DNA from: Caulobacter vibrioides
GTDB lineage: Bacteria; Pseudomonadota; Alphaproteobacteria; Caulobacterales; Caulobacteraceae
Direction of reading: 5' to 3'
NCBI RefSeq assembly: GCF_002858865.1
Contig: NZ_PJRR01000016.1
Coordinates: 62,001 to 126,000 of the forward strand
Length of the DNA: 64,000 bases
Made by a program: the position numbers and the translations under genes. Within the stretch, counting starts at the first letter, position 1; the number at the start of each line of letters is the position of its first letter. This document shows, piece by piece, positions 36,061-44,302 of this stretch. The notes beneath the pieces are model-generated. The model ran no database searches, had not been told where the DNA came from, and saw nothing but the letters and a program-made list of their open reading frames with translations.

Positions 36061-36097
36061 GTCATCCCGCGCCTTGTGCGCGGGATGACGTTGTTTT
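36061..36097. terminator. Terminator hairpin between peroxiredoxin and acyl-CoA dehydrogenase
   Basis: Stem GTCATCCCGCGC / GCGCGGGATGAC with a 5-nt loop at 36061-36089, followed on the plus strand by GTTGTTTTGG. It uses the same GTCATCCC end as the larger palindromes at 5513 and 55643, suggesting that this repeat family can double as a terminator. Confidence 0.8.
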
Positions 36098-36107
36098 GGA
36101 GAGGCGC

Positions 36108-37865
36108 TTAAGCCCCCAGCACCTCGGGGGTCATCGCCTCGAAATCCGCCGCCCCGATCATGACCCCGGCCGCCGCGCCGGGGATCTGGGCCAGGACGGC
36201 TTCGGCGAACACGCGGGCCAGGGCGCGCTTGCTTTCGGCCCAGGCCGCGTCGGCCTCGCCGGCGGCCGCCAGGGCCCCCTTGGCCAGCATCCAGCCGCCG
36301 ACCACATCGCCCAGCAACGTCTGATAGGCCGTGGCGCCCGCCAGCGCGTCCGGCATGGCCTTGGCGCGGCGTTCGATCAGCCAGGCGGTCGCCGAGGCGG
36401 CGGCGTCGAGCGCGGCCTCCAGGCGCAGGCCGACGCTCTTCAGGTCCGAGGCCTTCAGAAGGTCGATGGTGTCGCGGATGTCGTCCATCAGGTCGCCGAC
36501 GGCTTGGCCTTCGCCCAGCATCAGCTTGCGGCCGACCAGGTCGATGGCCTGGATGCCGTTTGTGCCCTCGTAGATCGGGGCGATGCGGGCGTCGCGATAG
36601 TGCTGGGCCGCGCCGGTTTCCTCGATAAAGCCCATGCCGCCGTGGATCTGCACGCCTTGCGAGGCGACCCAGACGCCGATGTCGGTCGACCAGGCCTTGG
36701 CGATGGGGGTCAGTAGTTCCTCGCGCAACTTGGCGGCCGTGCGGGTCGCCGCGTCCGGCGCGGCGCGGGCCAGATCGGCGGCGACGGCGGTCGACAGACA
36801 TATGCCCCGCGCGGCCTCGATGTGGGCCTTCATCAACACCAGCGTGCGCCGCACGTCCGGATGATCGAATAGGCGCGAAGGATAGGCGCCGGTCCAGGCC
36901 GAGCGGCCCTGGGCGCGGTCCTGGCTGAAGGCGAGGGCCTGCTGATAGGCCCGCTCGGCGATCGCCACGCCCTGGGTCCCGACCTGCAGGCGGGCGGCGT
37001 TCATCATCACGAACATGTTGGGCAGGCCTTGCCCCAGACCGCCGACCAGCTCGGCCTTGGCGCCCTCGAACAGCATCACGCAGGTGGGCGAGCCGTGGAT
37101 GCCCAGCTTGTGCTCCAGGCTACCGGCCCGCAGGGCGTTGGCTGGCCCCAGCTTGCCGTCATCGCCGACCAGCACCTTGGGGGCCAGGAACAGCGAGATG
37201 CCCTTCACCCCAGGCGGAGCGTCAGGCGTGCGCGCCAGAACGAGGTGGACGATGTTGTCGGCGGCGTCGTGGTCGCCCCAGGTGATGTAGATCTTCTGGC
37301 CGGTGATCCGCCAACCGCCGTCGCCATCCGGCGTGGCCATCGTGGTCAGGGCCGCTAGGTCCGAGCCGGCCTGGGGCTCGGTCAGGTTCATAGTGCCGGT
37401 CCATTCGCCCGACACCAGCTTTCCCAGATACTTGGCCTTCTGTTCGGGCGAGCCGCACAGCTCCAGGGCCTCGATGGCGCCCAGGCTCAGCATCGGGCAG
37501 AGGCCAAACGCCATGTTGGCCGCCTGGACCATTTCGAGGACGGCCACCTCCAGCGTCTTGGGCAGGCCCTGACCGCCATGCTCGGCCGGTGCGGCCAGGC
37601 TGGTCCAGCCGCCTTGCGCGAACTGCTGGTAGGCGTCGGCGAAGCCGGGCGCGGTGCGAACCACGCCGTTCTCGAGTCTTGCGCCGACCAGATCGCCCTG
37701 GCGGTTCAGCGGCGCCAGGATGTCGCTGGCGAACGCGCCCGCCGCTTCCAGCACCGCCGCAACCGTGTCGGCGTCGGCCTCGGGAAAGGCGTCGGCCAGA
37801 CGCTCGAAGCCGGCGACATGGCGCAGAGAGAAGGCAAGATCGCGAACAGGCGCGCGGAAAGTCAT
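36108..37865 (-). CDS. Acyl-CoA dehydrogenase
   Basis: A 585-aa FAD enzyme for the first step of beta-oxidation-like pathways. Features: an N-terminal extension, MNLTEPQAGSDLAALTTMA, ITGQKIYITWGDHDAADNIVHLVLAR, and a C-terminal domain that includes GAQHYRDARIAPIYEGTNGIQAIDL. The long form resembles the DmdC/phenylacyl-CoA-type subgroup; substrate unknown. ATG 37865 (MTFRAPVRDLAF) has GGAG 8 nt upstream. Confidence 0.92.
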   Translation of the reverse strand: MTFRAPVRDLAFSLRHVAGFERLADAFPEADADTVAAVLEAAGAFASDILAPLNRQGDLVGARLENGVVRTAPGFADAYQQFAQGGWTSLAAPAEHGGQGLPKTLEVAVLEMVQAANMAFGLCPMLSLGAIEALELCGSPEQKAKYLGKLVSGEWTGTMNLTEPQAGSDLAALTTMATPDGDGGWRITGQKIYITWGDHDAADNIVHLVLARTPDAPPGVKGISLFLAPKVLVGDDGKLGPANALRAGSLEHKLGIHGSPTCVMLFEGAKAELVGGLGQGLPNMFVMMNAARLQVGTQGVAIAERAYQQALAFSQDRAQGRSAWTGAYPSRLFDHPDVRRTLVLMKAHIEAARGICLSTAVAADLARAAPDAATRTAAKLREELLTPIAKAWSTDIGVWVASQGVQIHGGMGFIEETGAAQHYRDARIAPIYEGTNGIQAIDLVGRKLMLGEGQAVGDLMDDIRDTIDLLKASDLKSVGLRLEAALDAAASATAWLIERRAKAMPDALAGATAYQTLLGDVVGGWMLAKGALAAAGEADAAWAESKRALARVFAEAVLAQIPGAAAGVMIGAADFEAMTPEVLGA

Positions 37866-38061
37866 GGGAGAAACTCCAGGTCGTGCGCCGTCTTTAAGCG
37901 GGGCGCCGAGGGTCGCCAAGCGCCCGGCGCCTCATCAATGAATATCATGAGAGTGCGTTATCACGCGCTCGTGAACATCAAGCCCTTCAAAGCCGTGCTG
38001 GAGTACCTAGATCGGGGAACTGCAACTAGCGCTGTTTTAATTTACCCTGGAGCGCCTCCCG

Positions 38062-38703
38062 ATGTCCCGTCACTTCTCTCTGTCCAAGGTCGCCTATGGC
38101 GCCGTCGCTATCGCCTTGCTGGCGGCTCCCGCCGCCCTGGCCGCGCCGGGCGTCAGCTCGACCAAGCCCGCCGACGTGCCGGCCGGCCGCTATGTGCTCG
38201 ACAAGACCCACGCCTCGGTCGTGGGCAAGATCAAGCACATGGGCTTCTCGAACTATCAGTTCCGCTTCACCAAGGTCGACGCCGAGTTCACCTACGACCC
38301 CAAGGCCCCGCAGGACACCAAGATCAACGTGACCGTCGATCCGGCCTCGATCGACACCGGCACGGACGCGTTCGGCCTGAAGTTCAACAAGGAGCTGGCC
38401 GGCGATGGCTGGCTGGAAGCGAACAAGTTCCCGACCGCCACCTTCGTCTCGACCAAGGTCGAGCCGGGCGCGGGCCAGACCGGCAAGGTCTATGGCGACT
38501 TCACCCTGCGCGGCGTCACCAAGCCGATCGTGCTGGACGTGACCTTCAACGGCGTCGGCTCGGGCTTCGTCCCCGGCAGCGTCAAGACCGGCTTCTCGGC
38601 CTCGACCACGATCAAGCGTTCGGACTTCGGCGTCAGCAAGTACATCCCGATGGTCGGCGATGAGGTCGCGCTGAGCATCGAAGTCGAGTTCGACAAGAAG
38701 TAA
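38062..38703 (+). CDS. YceI family periplasmic lipid-binding protein
   Basis: A 213-aa exported protein: signal peptide up to about residue 24 (AAPAALA), then a lipocalin-like YceI domain beginning AGRYVLDKTHASVVGKIKHMG, with FPTATFVSTKVE and STTIKRSDFGVSKYIPMVGDE. YceI proteins bind isoprenoid or amide lipids. Followed 33 bp later by a cytochrome b561-YceI fusion, so the two probably act together. Confidence 0.92.
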   Translation: MSRHFSLSKVAYGAVAIALLAAPAALAAPGVSSTKPADVPAGRYVLDKTHASVVGKIKHMGFSNYQFRFTKVDAEFTYDPKAPQDTKINVTVDPASIDTGTDAFGLKFNKELAGDGWLEANKFPTATFVSTKVEPGAGQTGKVYGDFTLRGVTKPIVLDVTFNGVGSGFVPGSVKTGFSASTTIKRSDFGVSKYIPMVGDEVALSIEVEFDKK

Positions 38704-38736
38704 GCCTATCGTCTGACAGGGATCTGGGAGAGTCGC

Positions 38737-40020
38737 ATGGCCGAGAACCGGACGCGCTACACGACGGTGGCGATCGTGCTGCATTGGCTGATCGCCGCGG
38801 CCATCATCTTCCAGATCATCCTGGGCTGGCGGGCGGAAGACGGTCCCAAGGGACCGACCACCTTCGCCCTGATGCAGCTGCACAAGTCGATCGGGATCAC
38901 GATCCTGCTGCTCAGTCTGGCGCGTCTGGGCTGGCGGCTGGTCAATCCCGCCCCGCCGGCGCCGGTCGGTCAGCCCCGCTGGGAGCAGACCGCGTCCAAG
39001 ATCGTCCATATCGGCTTCTATGTGATCATGATCGGCCTGCCGTTGACGGGCTGGATCCTGGTCTCGACCAGCCGGACGAACCTGCCGACCCTCCTGTTCG
39101 GCGCGATCCCTTGGCCGCACCTGCCGCTGCTTCCGGAGTTGGCCGCCGGTCCCAAGCACCTGTGGCACGAGATCGGCGAGATCGGTCATAGCGTGCTGGT
39201 CAAGACCACCTATCTGCTGCTGGCCCTGCACCTGGGCGCGGTGGCCAAGCACCAGATTCTCGACAAGGACGCGGTGTTCCAGAACATGGCGCCGGGCGCC
39301 AAGCCCGGCTGGAAGGAGCCGCGCCTGTGGCTGGCCGCCGCCGGCTTCGCGGCGGTCGTCGCCGCCGGTTATCTCTACATGCCCAGCGCCGCGCCATCGG
39401 CCCCGCCTCCCGCGCCTGCCGAGGCGGCTCCGGCGGTCGAGCCTGTCGCTGCGCCCGCCGCGACCACTGATCCGGCCGCCACACCGGAGGCGGCCGCCGC
39501 GCCGCCGGTCAGCGCGCTCAAGGATCCCGTCGCCTGGACCGTTCAGAAGGGCGCCACGCTGGGCTTCACCGCCACCTGGTCGGGCGCGTCCATCGAGGGC
39601 CGCTTCCAGCGCTGGACCGCCGAGATCCTGTTCTCGCCCGAGGCCCTGGACCGCTCGAAGGTCACGGTCGGCGTCGACCTCGCCTCGGCCGAGACCGGCG
39701 ACGCCCAGCGCGACGCCAGCCTGACCGGTGAAGACTTCCTCGACACCGCCGACCACCCCAAGGCCGTGTTCACGGCGACCAAGTTCCGCAAGACCGGCGA
39801 GGGGCGCTATGTCGCCGACGGGACGCTGGACCTGCGCGGGGTGAAAAAGCCGCTCAGCCTGCCGTTCTCTCTGAAGATCGACGGCGACACGGCGACCGCC
39901 AGCGGTGTAACCACCCTGGACCGGACGACGTTCGGCGTGGGACAGGGTGAATGGGCTTCGACGGACGAGATCGCGGCGCAGGTGAAGGTCAGCTTCAAGC
40001 TGACCGCCAAGCGGAAGTAG
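38737..40020 (+). CDS. Cytochrome b561-YceI fusion protein
   Basis: A 427-aa membrane protein. Residues 1-215 form a four-helix di-heme cytochrome b561 domain with candidate heme histidines in IVLHWLIAA, LHKSIGIT, KIVHIGFYV and LLALHLGAVAKH. A linker of about 40 Ala/Pro/Glu-rich residues follows, then a YceI-type beta-barrel (about 262-427) containing FSPEALDRSKVTVGVDLA and TLDRTTFGVGQGEW. The periplasmic domain may deliver an isoprenoid electron carrier to the heme domain; this is inference. Its end overlaps the Sua5 gene by 70 bp. Confidence 0.9.
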   Translation: MAENRTRYTTVAIVLHWLIAAAIIFQIILGWRAEDGPKGPTTFALMQLHKSIGITILLLSLARLGWRLVNPAPPAPVGQPRWEQTASKIVHIGFYVIMIGLPLTGWILVSTSRTNLPTLLFGAIPWPHLPLLPELAAGPKHLWHEIGEIGHSVLVKTTYLLLALHLGAVAKHQILDKDAVFQNMAPGAKPGWKEPRLWLAAAGFAAVVAAGYLYMPSAAPSAPPPAPAEAAPAVEPVAAPAATTDPAATPEAAAAPPVSALKDPVAWTVQKGATLGFTATWSGASIEGRFQRWTAEILFSPEALDRSKVTVGVDLASAETGDAQRDASLTGEDFLDTADHPKAVFTATKFRKTGEGRYVADGTLDLRGVKKPLSLPFSLKIDGDTATASGVTTLDRTTFGVGQGEWASTDEIAAQVKVSFKLTAKRK

Positions 40021-40928
40021 CCGCCGCCGCCGAGGCGCTGCGCGCCGGGGGGCTGGTGATCCTGCCCACCGAGACCGTCTATGGCCTGGGCGCCAACGCC
40101 GCCGACCCAGCGGCCGTGGCCGCGATCTTCGAGGCCAAGGGCCGGCCGCGCTTCAACCCGCTGATCGCCCATGTCGCCGATCTGGAGACCGCCGCGCGGA
40201 TCGCCGTCTTCGATGACCGCGCCCATGCGCTGGCCCGCGAATTCTGGCCCGGTCCCCTGACCATTGTGGCCCCGATCCGCGACGCCGAGGCCGTCTGTGA
40301 TCTGGCGCGGGCGGGCCTCGACACGGTGGCCATCCGGGTGCCGGGCCATCCCCTGTCGCGCGCCGTGCTGGCCGCCTTCGGGGGCGCTGTCGTCGCGCCG
40401 TCGGCCAATCGCTCGGGACGGCCCAGCCCCACCACCTATGACGACGCCATGGCCGAGACCGGCGACAAGGCCGCCGCCCACCTCGACGGCGGGCCGTGCG
40501 CCGTGGGTCTGGAATCGACGGTCGTCTCGGTGCTGGAGGGCGAGGTCCGGCTCTTGCGGCCGGGCGCGGTCACGCGCGTGCAACTGCAGCAGATCGTCGG
40601 TCGCCTGGCTGAGGCGCAGGACGACGCCAAGCGCTCGCCGGGGCGGCTGGCCCTGCACTATGCGCCCGACGCCCCGGTGCGGATCAACGCCAAGACGCCG
40701 GAGGCCGGCGAGGCCTATCTCGCCTTTGGCCCCTGGCCGCAAAGCCCGCGCGTCTTCAATCTCAGCCCGACCGGCGACCTTGCCGAGGCCGCCGCCAACC
40801 TGTTCGCGTTCCTGCGCGCCGCCGACCGCATTCGGCCGACCGCCATCGCCGTGGCGCCGATCCCGGAGGAGGGCCTGGGCGAAGCGATCAACGACCGCCT
40901 GCGCCGCGCGGCGGGCTATGTCGGTTAA
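39951..40928 (+). CDS. L-threonylcarbamoyladenylate synthase (Sua5/YwlC type)
   Basis: Makes threonylcarbamoyl-AMP for the t6A37 modification of tRNA. 325 aa with the YrdC-like domain (LPTETVYGLGANA, RPRFNPLIAHV, SANRSGRPSPT) and the extra Sua5 C-terminal domain (SPGRLALHYAPDAPVRI onwards). The only reasonable start, ATG 39951, gives a 70-bp overlap with the upstream gene; AGGGTGA precedes it. Essential core function. Confidence 0.9.
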   Translation: MGFDGRDRGAGEGQLQADRQAEVAAAAEALRAGGLVILPTETVYGLGANAADPAAVAAIFEAKGRPRFNPLIAHVADLETAARIAVFDDRAHALAREFWPGPLTIVAPIRDAEAVCDLARAGLDTVAIRVPGHPLSRAVLAAFGGAVVAPSANRSGRPSPTTYDDAMAETGDKAAAHLDGGPCAVGLESTVVSVLEGEVRLLRPGAVTRVQLQQIVGRLAEAQDDAKRSPGRLALHYAPDAPVRINAKTPEAGEAYLAFGPWPQSPRVFNLSPTGDLAEAAANLFAFLRAADRIRPTAIAVAPIPEEGLGEAINDRLRRAAGYVG

Positions 40929-41317
40929 AGCGCCGAGCGGATGTCGGTTTGGCTGAAGTCGTCGCCCTTGTAGAGCAGGGGCGCGTCCAGGGTCTTGGCC
41001 AGGGCGTAGGCGAAACAGTCGGACAGGTTCAGCCGTGCGGGGTTTCGCCCTTTGCCGTAGCGCAGGTAGGCGTCCAGCGCGGCGGTGTCGATGACGGGAG
41101 CCTTTGCGATCTCGACGCGATACAGGGCCAGCCAGTCGTCCAGATCATCGCGAGACGGCATCAGGTTGCGTCCAAGAAGCACCATGCCCAGCTCGACATA
41201 GGTCATGGGCGAGATCACGACGTCGTCAGCCGCTTCAAGCGCTTCTATCAGCGCGTCGGCTTCGGGTTCGTCGAGGGCGATCGCCATGAGCGCCGAGGTG
41301 TCGACGACCACCGTCAC
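40925..41317 (-). CDS. vapC: PIN-domain toxin VapC
   Basis: A 130-aa ribonuclease toxin with a GTG start. The acidic PIN residues are in VVVDTSALMAIAL (Asp), SPMTYVELGMVLL (Glu) and LNLSDCFAYALAK (Asp). The start overlaps the antitoxin stop (GTGA), the usual vapBC arrangement. Its own stop overlaps the sua5 stop region from the opposite strand. RNA target unknown. Confidence 0.92.
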   Translation of the reverse strand: MTVVVDTSALMAIALDEPEADALIEALEAADDVVISPMTYVELGMVLLGRNLMPSRDDLDDWLALYRVEIAKAPVIDTAALDAYLRYGKGRNPARLNLSDCFAYALAKTLDAPLLYKGDDFSQTDIRSAL

Positions 41318-41598
41318 GACGGGCGATCGTCCAGGCCGGGTATGAAGTTGATCTCGTCGTAGTCCGCCTGGGTGATGGGCGGGAGCAGGCCGGCCCGCGC
41401 CTCGGGCGTCAGATACTTGCGGGTAATCGCCTTCATCTCTTCGACGCTGCGACGACGACGGGGCGGCGCCTCGGCCCGCTTGGCCGCCAGCCGTTCCTTG
41501 ACCGCGATCTCGACGGCTGTGGTCAAGCTCTCGCCGGTCAGCTCCGCCAGTTCGCGCACGGCGCGCTCGGCCTCGGGGTTCTTGATCAGGATGCCCAT
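41314..41598 (-). CDS. vapB: VapB-type antitoxin
   Basis: A 94-aa protein with an N-terminal ribbon-helix-like DNA-binding region (MGILIKNPEAERAVRELAELTGESLTT, written here in part) of the PSK transcription-factor type and a basic middle (PPRRRRSVEEMKAITRK) leading to a toxin-neutralising C-terminus. GGAGG lies upstream of ATG 41598. It likely autorepresses through the palindrome at 41619-41630. Confidence 0.88.
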   Translation of the reverse strand: MGILIKNPEAERAVRELAELTGESLTTAVEIAVKERLAAKRAEAPPRRRRSVEEMKAITRKYLTPEARAGLLPPITQADYDEINFIPGLDDRPS

Positions 41599-41618
41599 GC
41601 GCGCCTCCGTATAGACTG

Positions 41619-41630
41619 CAGTATATACTG
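41619..41630. promoter_or_regulatory. vapBC operator overlapping the promoter
   Basis: Perfect palindrome CAGTATATACTG 20 bp upstream of the vapB start, followed on the minus strand by a second TATA-containing piece (CTGCAGTCTATACG). AT-rich in a GC-rich setting, so it probably overlaps the -10 box. The 65-bp gap is shared with the divergent FAD enzyme gene. Confidence 0.7.
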
Positions 41631-41663
41631 ACAGCCGCCCCCTCGAAAGCGTATCCTGCCCGC

Positions 41664-43073
41664 ATGACCAAGCCCGTCCCCGCCGATGTCGTGTCCCGCC
41701 TGAAAGCCGTGCTCGGCGAAGGTGGATGGAGTCAGGATCGCGACGTGATCGCGCCCAAGCTCGTGGAGTGGCGCGGTCGCTGGCAGGGCGAGACGCCGCT
41801 GCTGGTCACGCCGCGCTCGACCGCCGAGGTCGCCGCCGTGGTCGGGATCTGCGCGGCCGAGGGCGTGGCGATCACCCCCCAGGGCGGCAATACCGGCCTC
41901 GTCGCCGGTCAGATTCCGCGCGGCGAGATCCTGCTGTCGACCCAGAAGCTGACGGCGATTCGCGACGTTGATCCGATCGACGACGCCATGGTGCTGGAGG
42001 CCGGTGTCACGCTTTACGAAGCTCACCAGCAGGCCGCCAAGGTTGGGCGACGGTTCACGGTGGGCGTCGCTTCCGAAGGCTCGTGCACGATCGGCGGGCT
42101 GATCTCGACCAACGCCGGCGGTACGGCGGTTCTGCGCTACGGCATGATGCGCGAGCAGGTGCTGGGCATCGAGGCCGTGCTGCCCAACGGCGAGATCTGG
42201 AACGGCCTCAAGCGCCTTCGCAAGGACAACACCGGCTATGACCTCAAGCAGCTGCTGATCGGCGCCGAAGGCACCCTGGGGATCGTCACCGCCGCGTCGC
42301 TGAAGCTGCAGGCGTTGCTGGCTTCGCGGGCCGTGGCGATCGTGGGTCTGGCCTCGCCGGCGAGCGCCATCCAGCTCCTGGCGCGGGCGAAGGACGAGAC
42401 GGGCGGGGCGGTCGAGGCTTTTGAGCTGATGGGCCGCCTGGGCTTTGAGCTGACCGTCCGCAACGTGCCGGGCCTGCGCGATCCGCTGCCCGAGGCGCAC
42501 CCCTGGTACGTGCTCATCGAGATCGCCAGCGGCGAGCCGGGCGCGGCCGAGGCGGCGCTGGAGCGCTTGCTGGCCGGCGCCCTGGAGCGCGGCCTGATCG
42601 CCGACGCGGCGGTGGCGCAGACGGAGACGCAGATGAAGGCCTTCTGGCACATCCGCGAGGGCCACTCCGCCGGCCAGAAACCGGAAGGCGCGGTGTGGAA
42701 ACACGACGTCTCGGTGCCGGTCTCCAAAATTCCTGATTTCATCGGCCAGGCGAACGCCGCGATCGAGAAGAGCTTTCCCGGAACCCGCATCGTCGCCTTC
42801 GGCCATGTCGGCGACGGCAATGTCCACTACGACGTGCTGCAGCCCGTCGGCGGCGACGGCGACGCCCACGAGGCGCAGCGCGAGGCCGGGGCCAAGATCG
42901 TCCACGACATCACCGCCGGCTTCGGCGGCTCGATCAGCGCCGAGCATGGCCTGGGCGCGATGAAGACGGCTGAGGCTCTGACCTACAAGGACCCGATCGA
43001 GGTCGCGGCCCTGCGGGCGATCCGGGGGGCGCTGGACCCGCAGCGGATCATGAACCCTCGGGTGTTGTTCTAG
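41664..43073 (+). CDS. FAD-binding oxidoreductase, GlcD/D-2-hydroxyacid dehydrogenase type
   Basis: A 469-aa flavoenzyme oxidising a D-2-hydroxy acid such as D-lactate or D-2-hydroxyglutarate. FAD site: ITPQGGNTGLVAGQIP near residue 75, GGLISTNAGGTAVLRYG near 147; C-terminal FAD-oxidase domain with GHVGDGNVHYDV (metal/substrate His) and the end motif SAEHGLG...KRxxL-like DPQRIMNPRVLF. No transmembrane part. Its stop overlaps a convergent small membrane gene by 4 bp. Confidence 0.9.
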   Translation: MTKPVPADVVSRLKAVLGEGGWSQDRDVIAPKLVEWRGRWQGETPLLVTPRSTAEVAAVVGICAAEGVAITPQGGNTGLVAGQIPRGEILLSTQKLTAIRDVDPIDDAMVLEAGVTLYEAHQQAAKVGRRFTVGVASEGSCTIGGLISTNAGGTAVLRYGMMREQVLGIEAVLPNGEIWNGLKRLRKDNTGYDLKQLLIGAEGTLGIVTAASLKLQALLASRAVAIVGLASPASAIQLLARAKDETGGAVEAFELMGRLGFELTVRNVPGLRDPLPEAHPWYVLIEIASGEPGAAEAALERLLAGALERGLIADAAVAQTETQMKAFWHIREGHSAGQKPEGAVWKHDVSVPVSKIPDFIGQANAAIEKSFPGTRIVAFGHVGDGNVHYDVLQPVGGDGDAHEAQREAGAKIVHDITAGFGGSISAEHGLGAMKTAEALTYKDPIEVAALRAIRGALDPQRIMNPRVLF

Positions 43074-43378
43074 GCGGCTGTCTGGGCCTGCGCCCGCTTT
43101 CGGGCGCGAAGCCACAGAGCGATCATCACCAGGAGCGCGCCGCCAGGTAGGGTGGAGCGGTGGAAGCCCGGCTGAGTCCCCGGGATCAGATTGATCGCCA
43201 GCGGTATGAAGCCCCACCGCCCGCTCGCCTGCTCCATCCAGAACGCGCCCACCCCGATGAAGCACGCCACCGCCCAGAGCGGACGGAACTTCAGCGTTCG
43301 GTCGCGGAGCACGAAGAACAGGGCGACCAGCATCGGGATCGGCCAGGCGAGGGCTGCGGCGAGGCCAAGGGTGTTCAT
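43070..43378 (-). CDS. Small membrane protein, three helices
   Basis: A 102-aa protein with three hydrophobic stretches (AALAWPIPMLVALFFVL, PLWAVACFIGVGAFW, GALLVMIALWL) and a basic C-terminus (RARKRAQAQ). I do not recognise a family. Overlaps the FAD enzyme stop on the opposite strand by 4 bp. Confidence 0.65.
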   Translation of the reverse strand: MNTLGLAAALAWPIPMLVALFFVLRDRTLKFRPLWAVACFIGVGAFWMEQASGRWGFIPLAINLIPGTQPGFHRSTLPGGALLVMIALWLRARKRAQAQTAA

Positions 43379-43421
43379 GCCCGGCTGGATAGCCTCGCCG
43401 CTCCCCGAGGTCGAGGCGTTG

Positions 43422-43718
43422 TTACGCCTCGGGAACGCCCGCCATCATCGCCTTGAGGGCGGCGAGGTGGCCCTTCAGCGCCTCGCGCCCCGGCTTGGAG
43501 AGCGACAGCCAGGTCCGCTGGCGACCGTCGGAGGCGGCTTTCTTGACCTTGACGTAGCCGGCCTCCTCCAGGGTCTTCACGTGCTTGCTGAGCACAGACT
43601 CCGAAACGTCCAGAGCCTCGCGGACGGTGGCGAAGTCGATGGTGTCCACCGCCGCCAGCATGCAGCACATCTGCAGGCGGTTGGGGGCGTGGATCACCGG
43701 GTCCAGCGCTGCGCTCAC
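43422..43718 (-). CDS. Winged-helix transcriptional regulator (MarR/ArsR-like)
   Basis: A 98-aa regulator with GTG start. The HAPNRLQMCCML opening, FATVREALDVSESVLSKHVKTLEEAGYV recognition region and wing DGRQRTWLSLSKPGREAL match the small winged-helix type that usually represses an adjacent membrane-protein gene. It overlaps that gene's stop by 4 nt (GTGA). The triple palindrome at 44181-44250 is its probable operator. Confidence 0.88.
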   Translation of the reverse strand: MSAALDPVIHAPNRLQMCCMLAAVDTIDFATVREALDVSESVLSKHVKTLEEAGYVKVKKAASDGRQRTWLSLSKPGREALKGHLAALKAMMAGVPEA

Positions 43719-44167
43719 AGGGGGCGTCCGTCGCGCAGGTCGGCGCGGAAGGCGGCTTCCCAGACGAACCCGCCGATGGTGACGATCACGGCGACGATCG
43801 CGCCGAAAATCAGAGGCGCCGCAGTCAGGCCACGTTCCCGCAGCAGCCAGACCGCGATCACTCCGCCGATCATCGTGAGCGTCGCAAGGCCGAGCGCGAC
43901 CCAGCGGGTACGTCCGGCGCGATAGCCGCCGATCCACAGGCCCGTATGACGCTTGTAGGCCCGCACTAGCACGACCATGCCGGCAATACAGGCGGCATAG
44001 ACGGCGGCCAGGATTGGCGTCGGCTGGCCTTGCACCGCGATCAGAGCGCCGATCAGGAGGCCCAATGCCGGATGATACCAGACCGGCGCCTTGGCGCGCT
44101 CGGCCAGGTCGGCGTTGGCGGCCTCCACCTCGGCCAGCATCCGCAGGGTGTCTTGGTCTCGGGTCAT
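43715..44167 (-). CDS. Membrane protein co-transcribed with the winged-helix regulator
   Basis: A 150-aa protein (MTRDQDTLRMLAEVEAANADLAERAK) with a helical soluble N-terminus and four membrane helices. Perfect ribosome site AAGGAGGT upstream of ATG 44167. Paired genes of this type (four-helix protein plus small HTH) are frequent, but their job is unclear. First gene of the operon that starts downstream of the palindrome array. Confidence 0.75.
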   Translation of the reverse strand: MTRDQDTLRMLAEVEAANADLAERAKAPVWYHPALGLLIGALIAVQGQPTPILAAVYAACIAGMVVLVRAYKRHTGLWIGGYRAGRTRWVALGLATLTMIGGVIAVWLLRERGLTAAPLIFGAIVAVIVTIGGFVWEAAFRADLRDGRPL

Positions 44168-44180
44168 GGCGACCTCCTTA

Positions 44181-44250
44181 CTTTCCAATGTGGAAAGTCA
44201 TAGCTCTGCACTTTCCATATTGGCAAGTGAAAACTTTCCATATCGGAAAG
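44181..44250. promoter_or_regulatory. Array of three 17-bp palindromic operator sites
   Basis: CTTTCC-aatgt-GGAAAG at 44181-44197, CTTTCC-atatt-GGCAAG at 44211-44227 and CTTTCC-atatc-GGAAAG at 44234-44250. Two are perfect 6-bp inverted arms, one has a single mismatch. The array starts 13 bp upstream of the membrane-gene ATG and ends 52 bp before yaaA on the other side, so it could control both directions. Confidence 0.8.
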
Positions 44251-44302
44251 TGATCGTCGCCAGCCCTAGCGCCGGGCCCTGGAAGCCTCTATCTCCCCGC
44301 TC

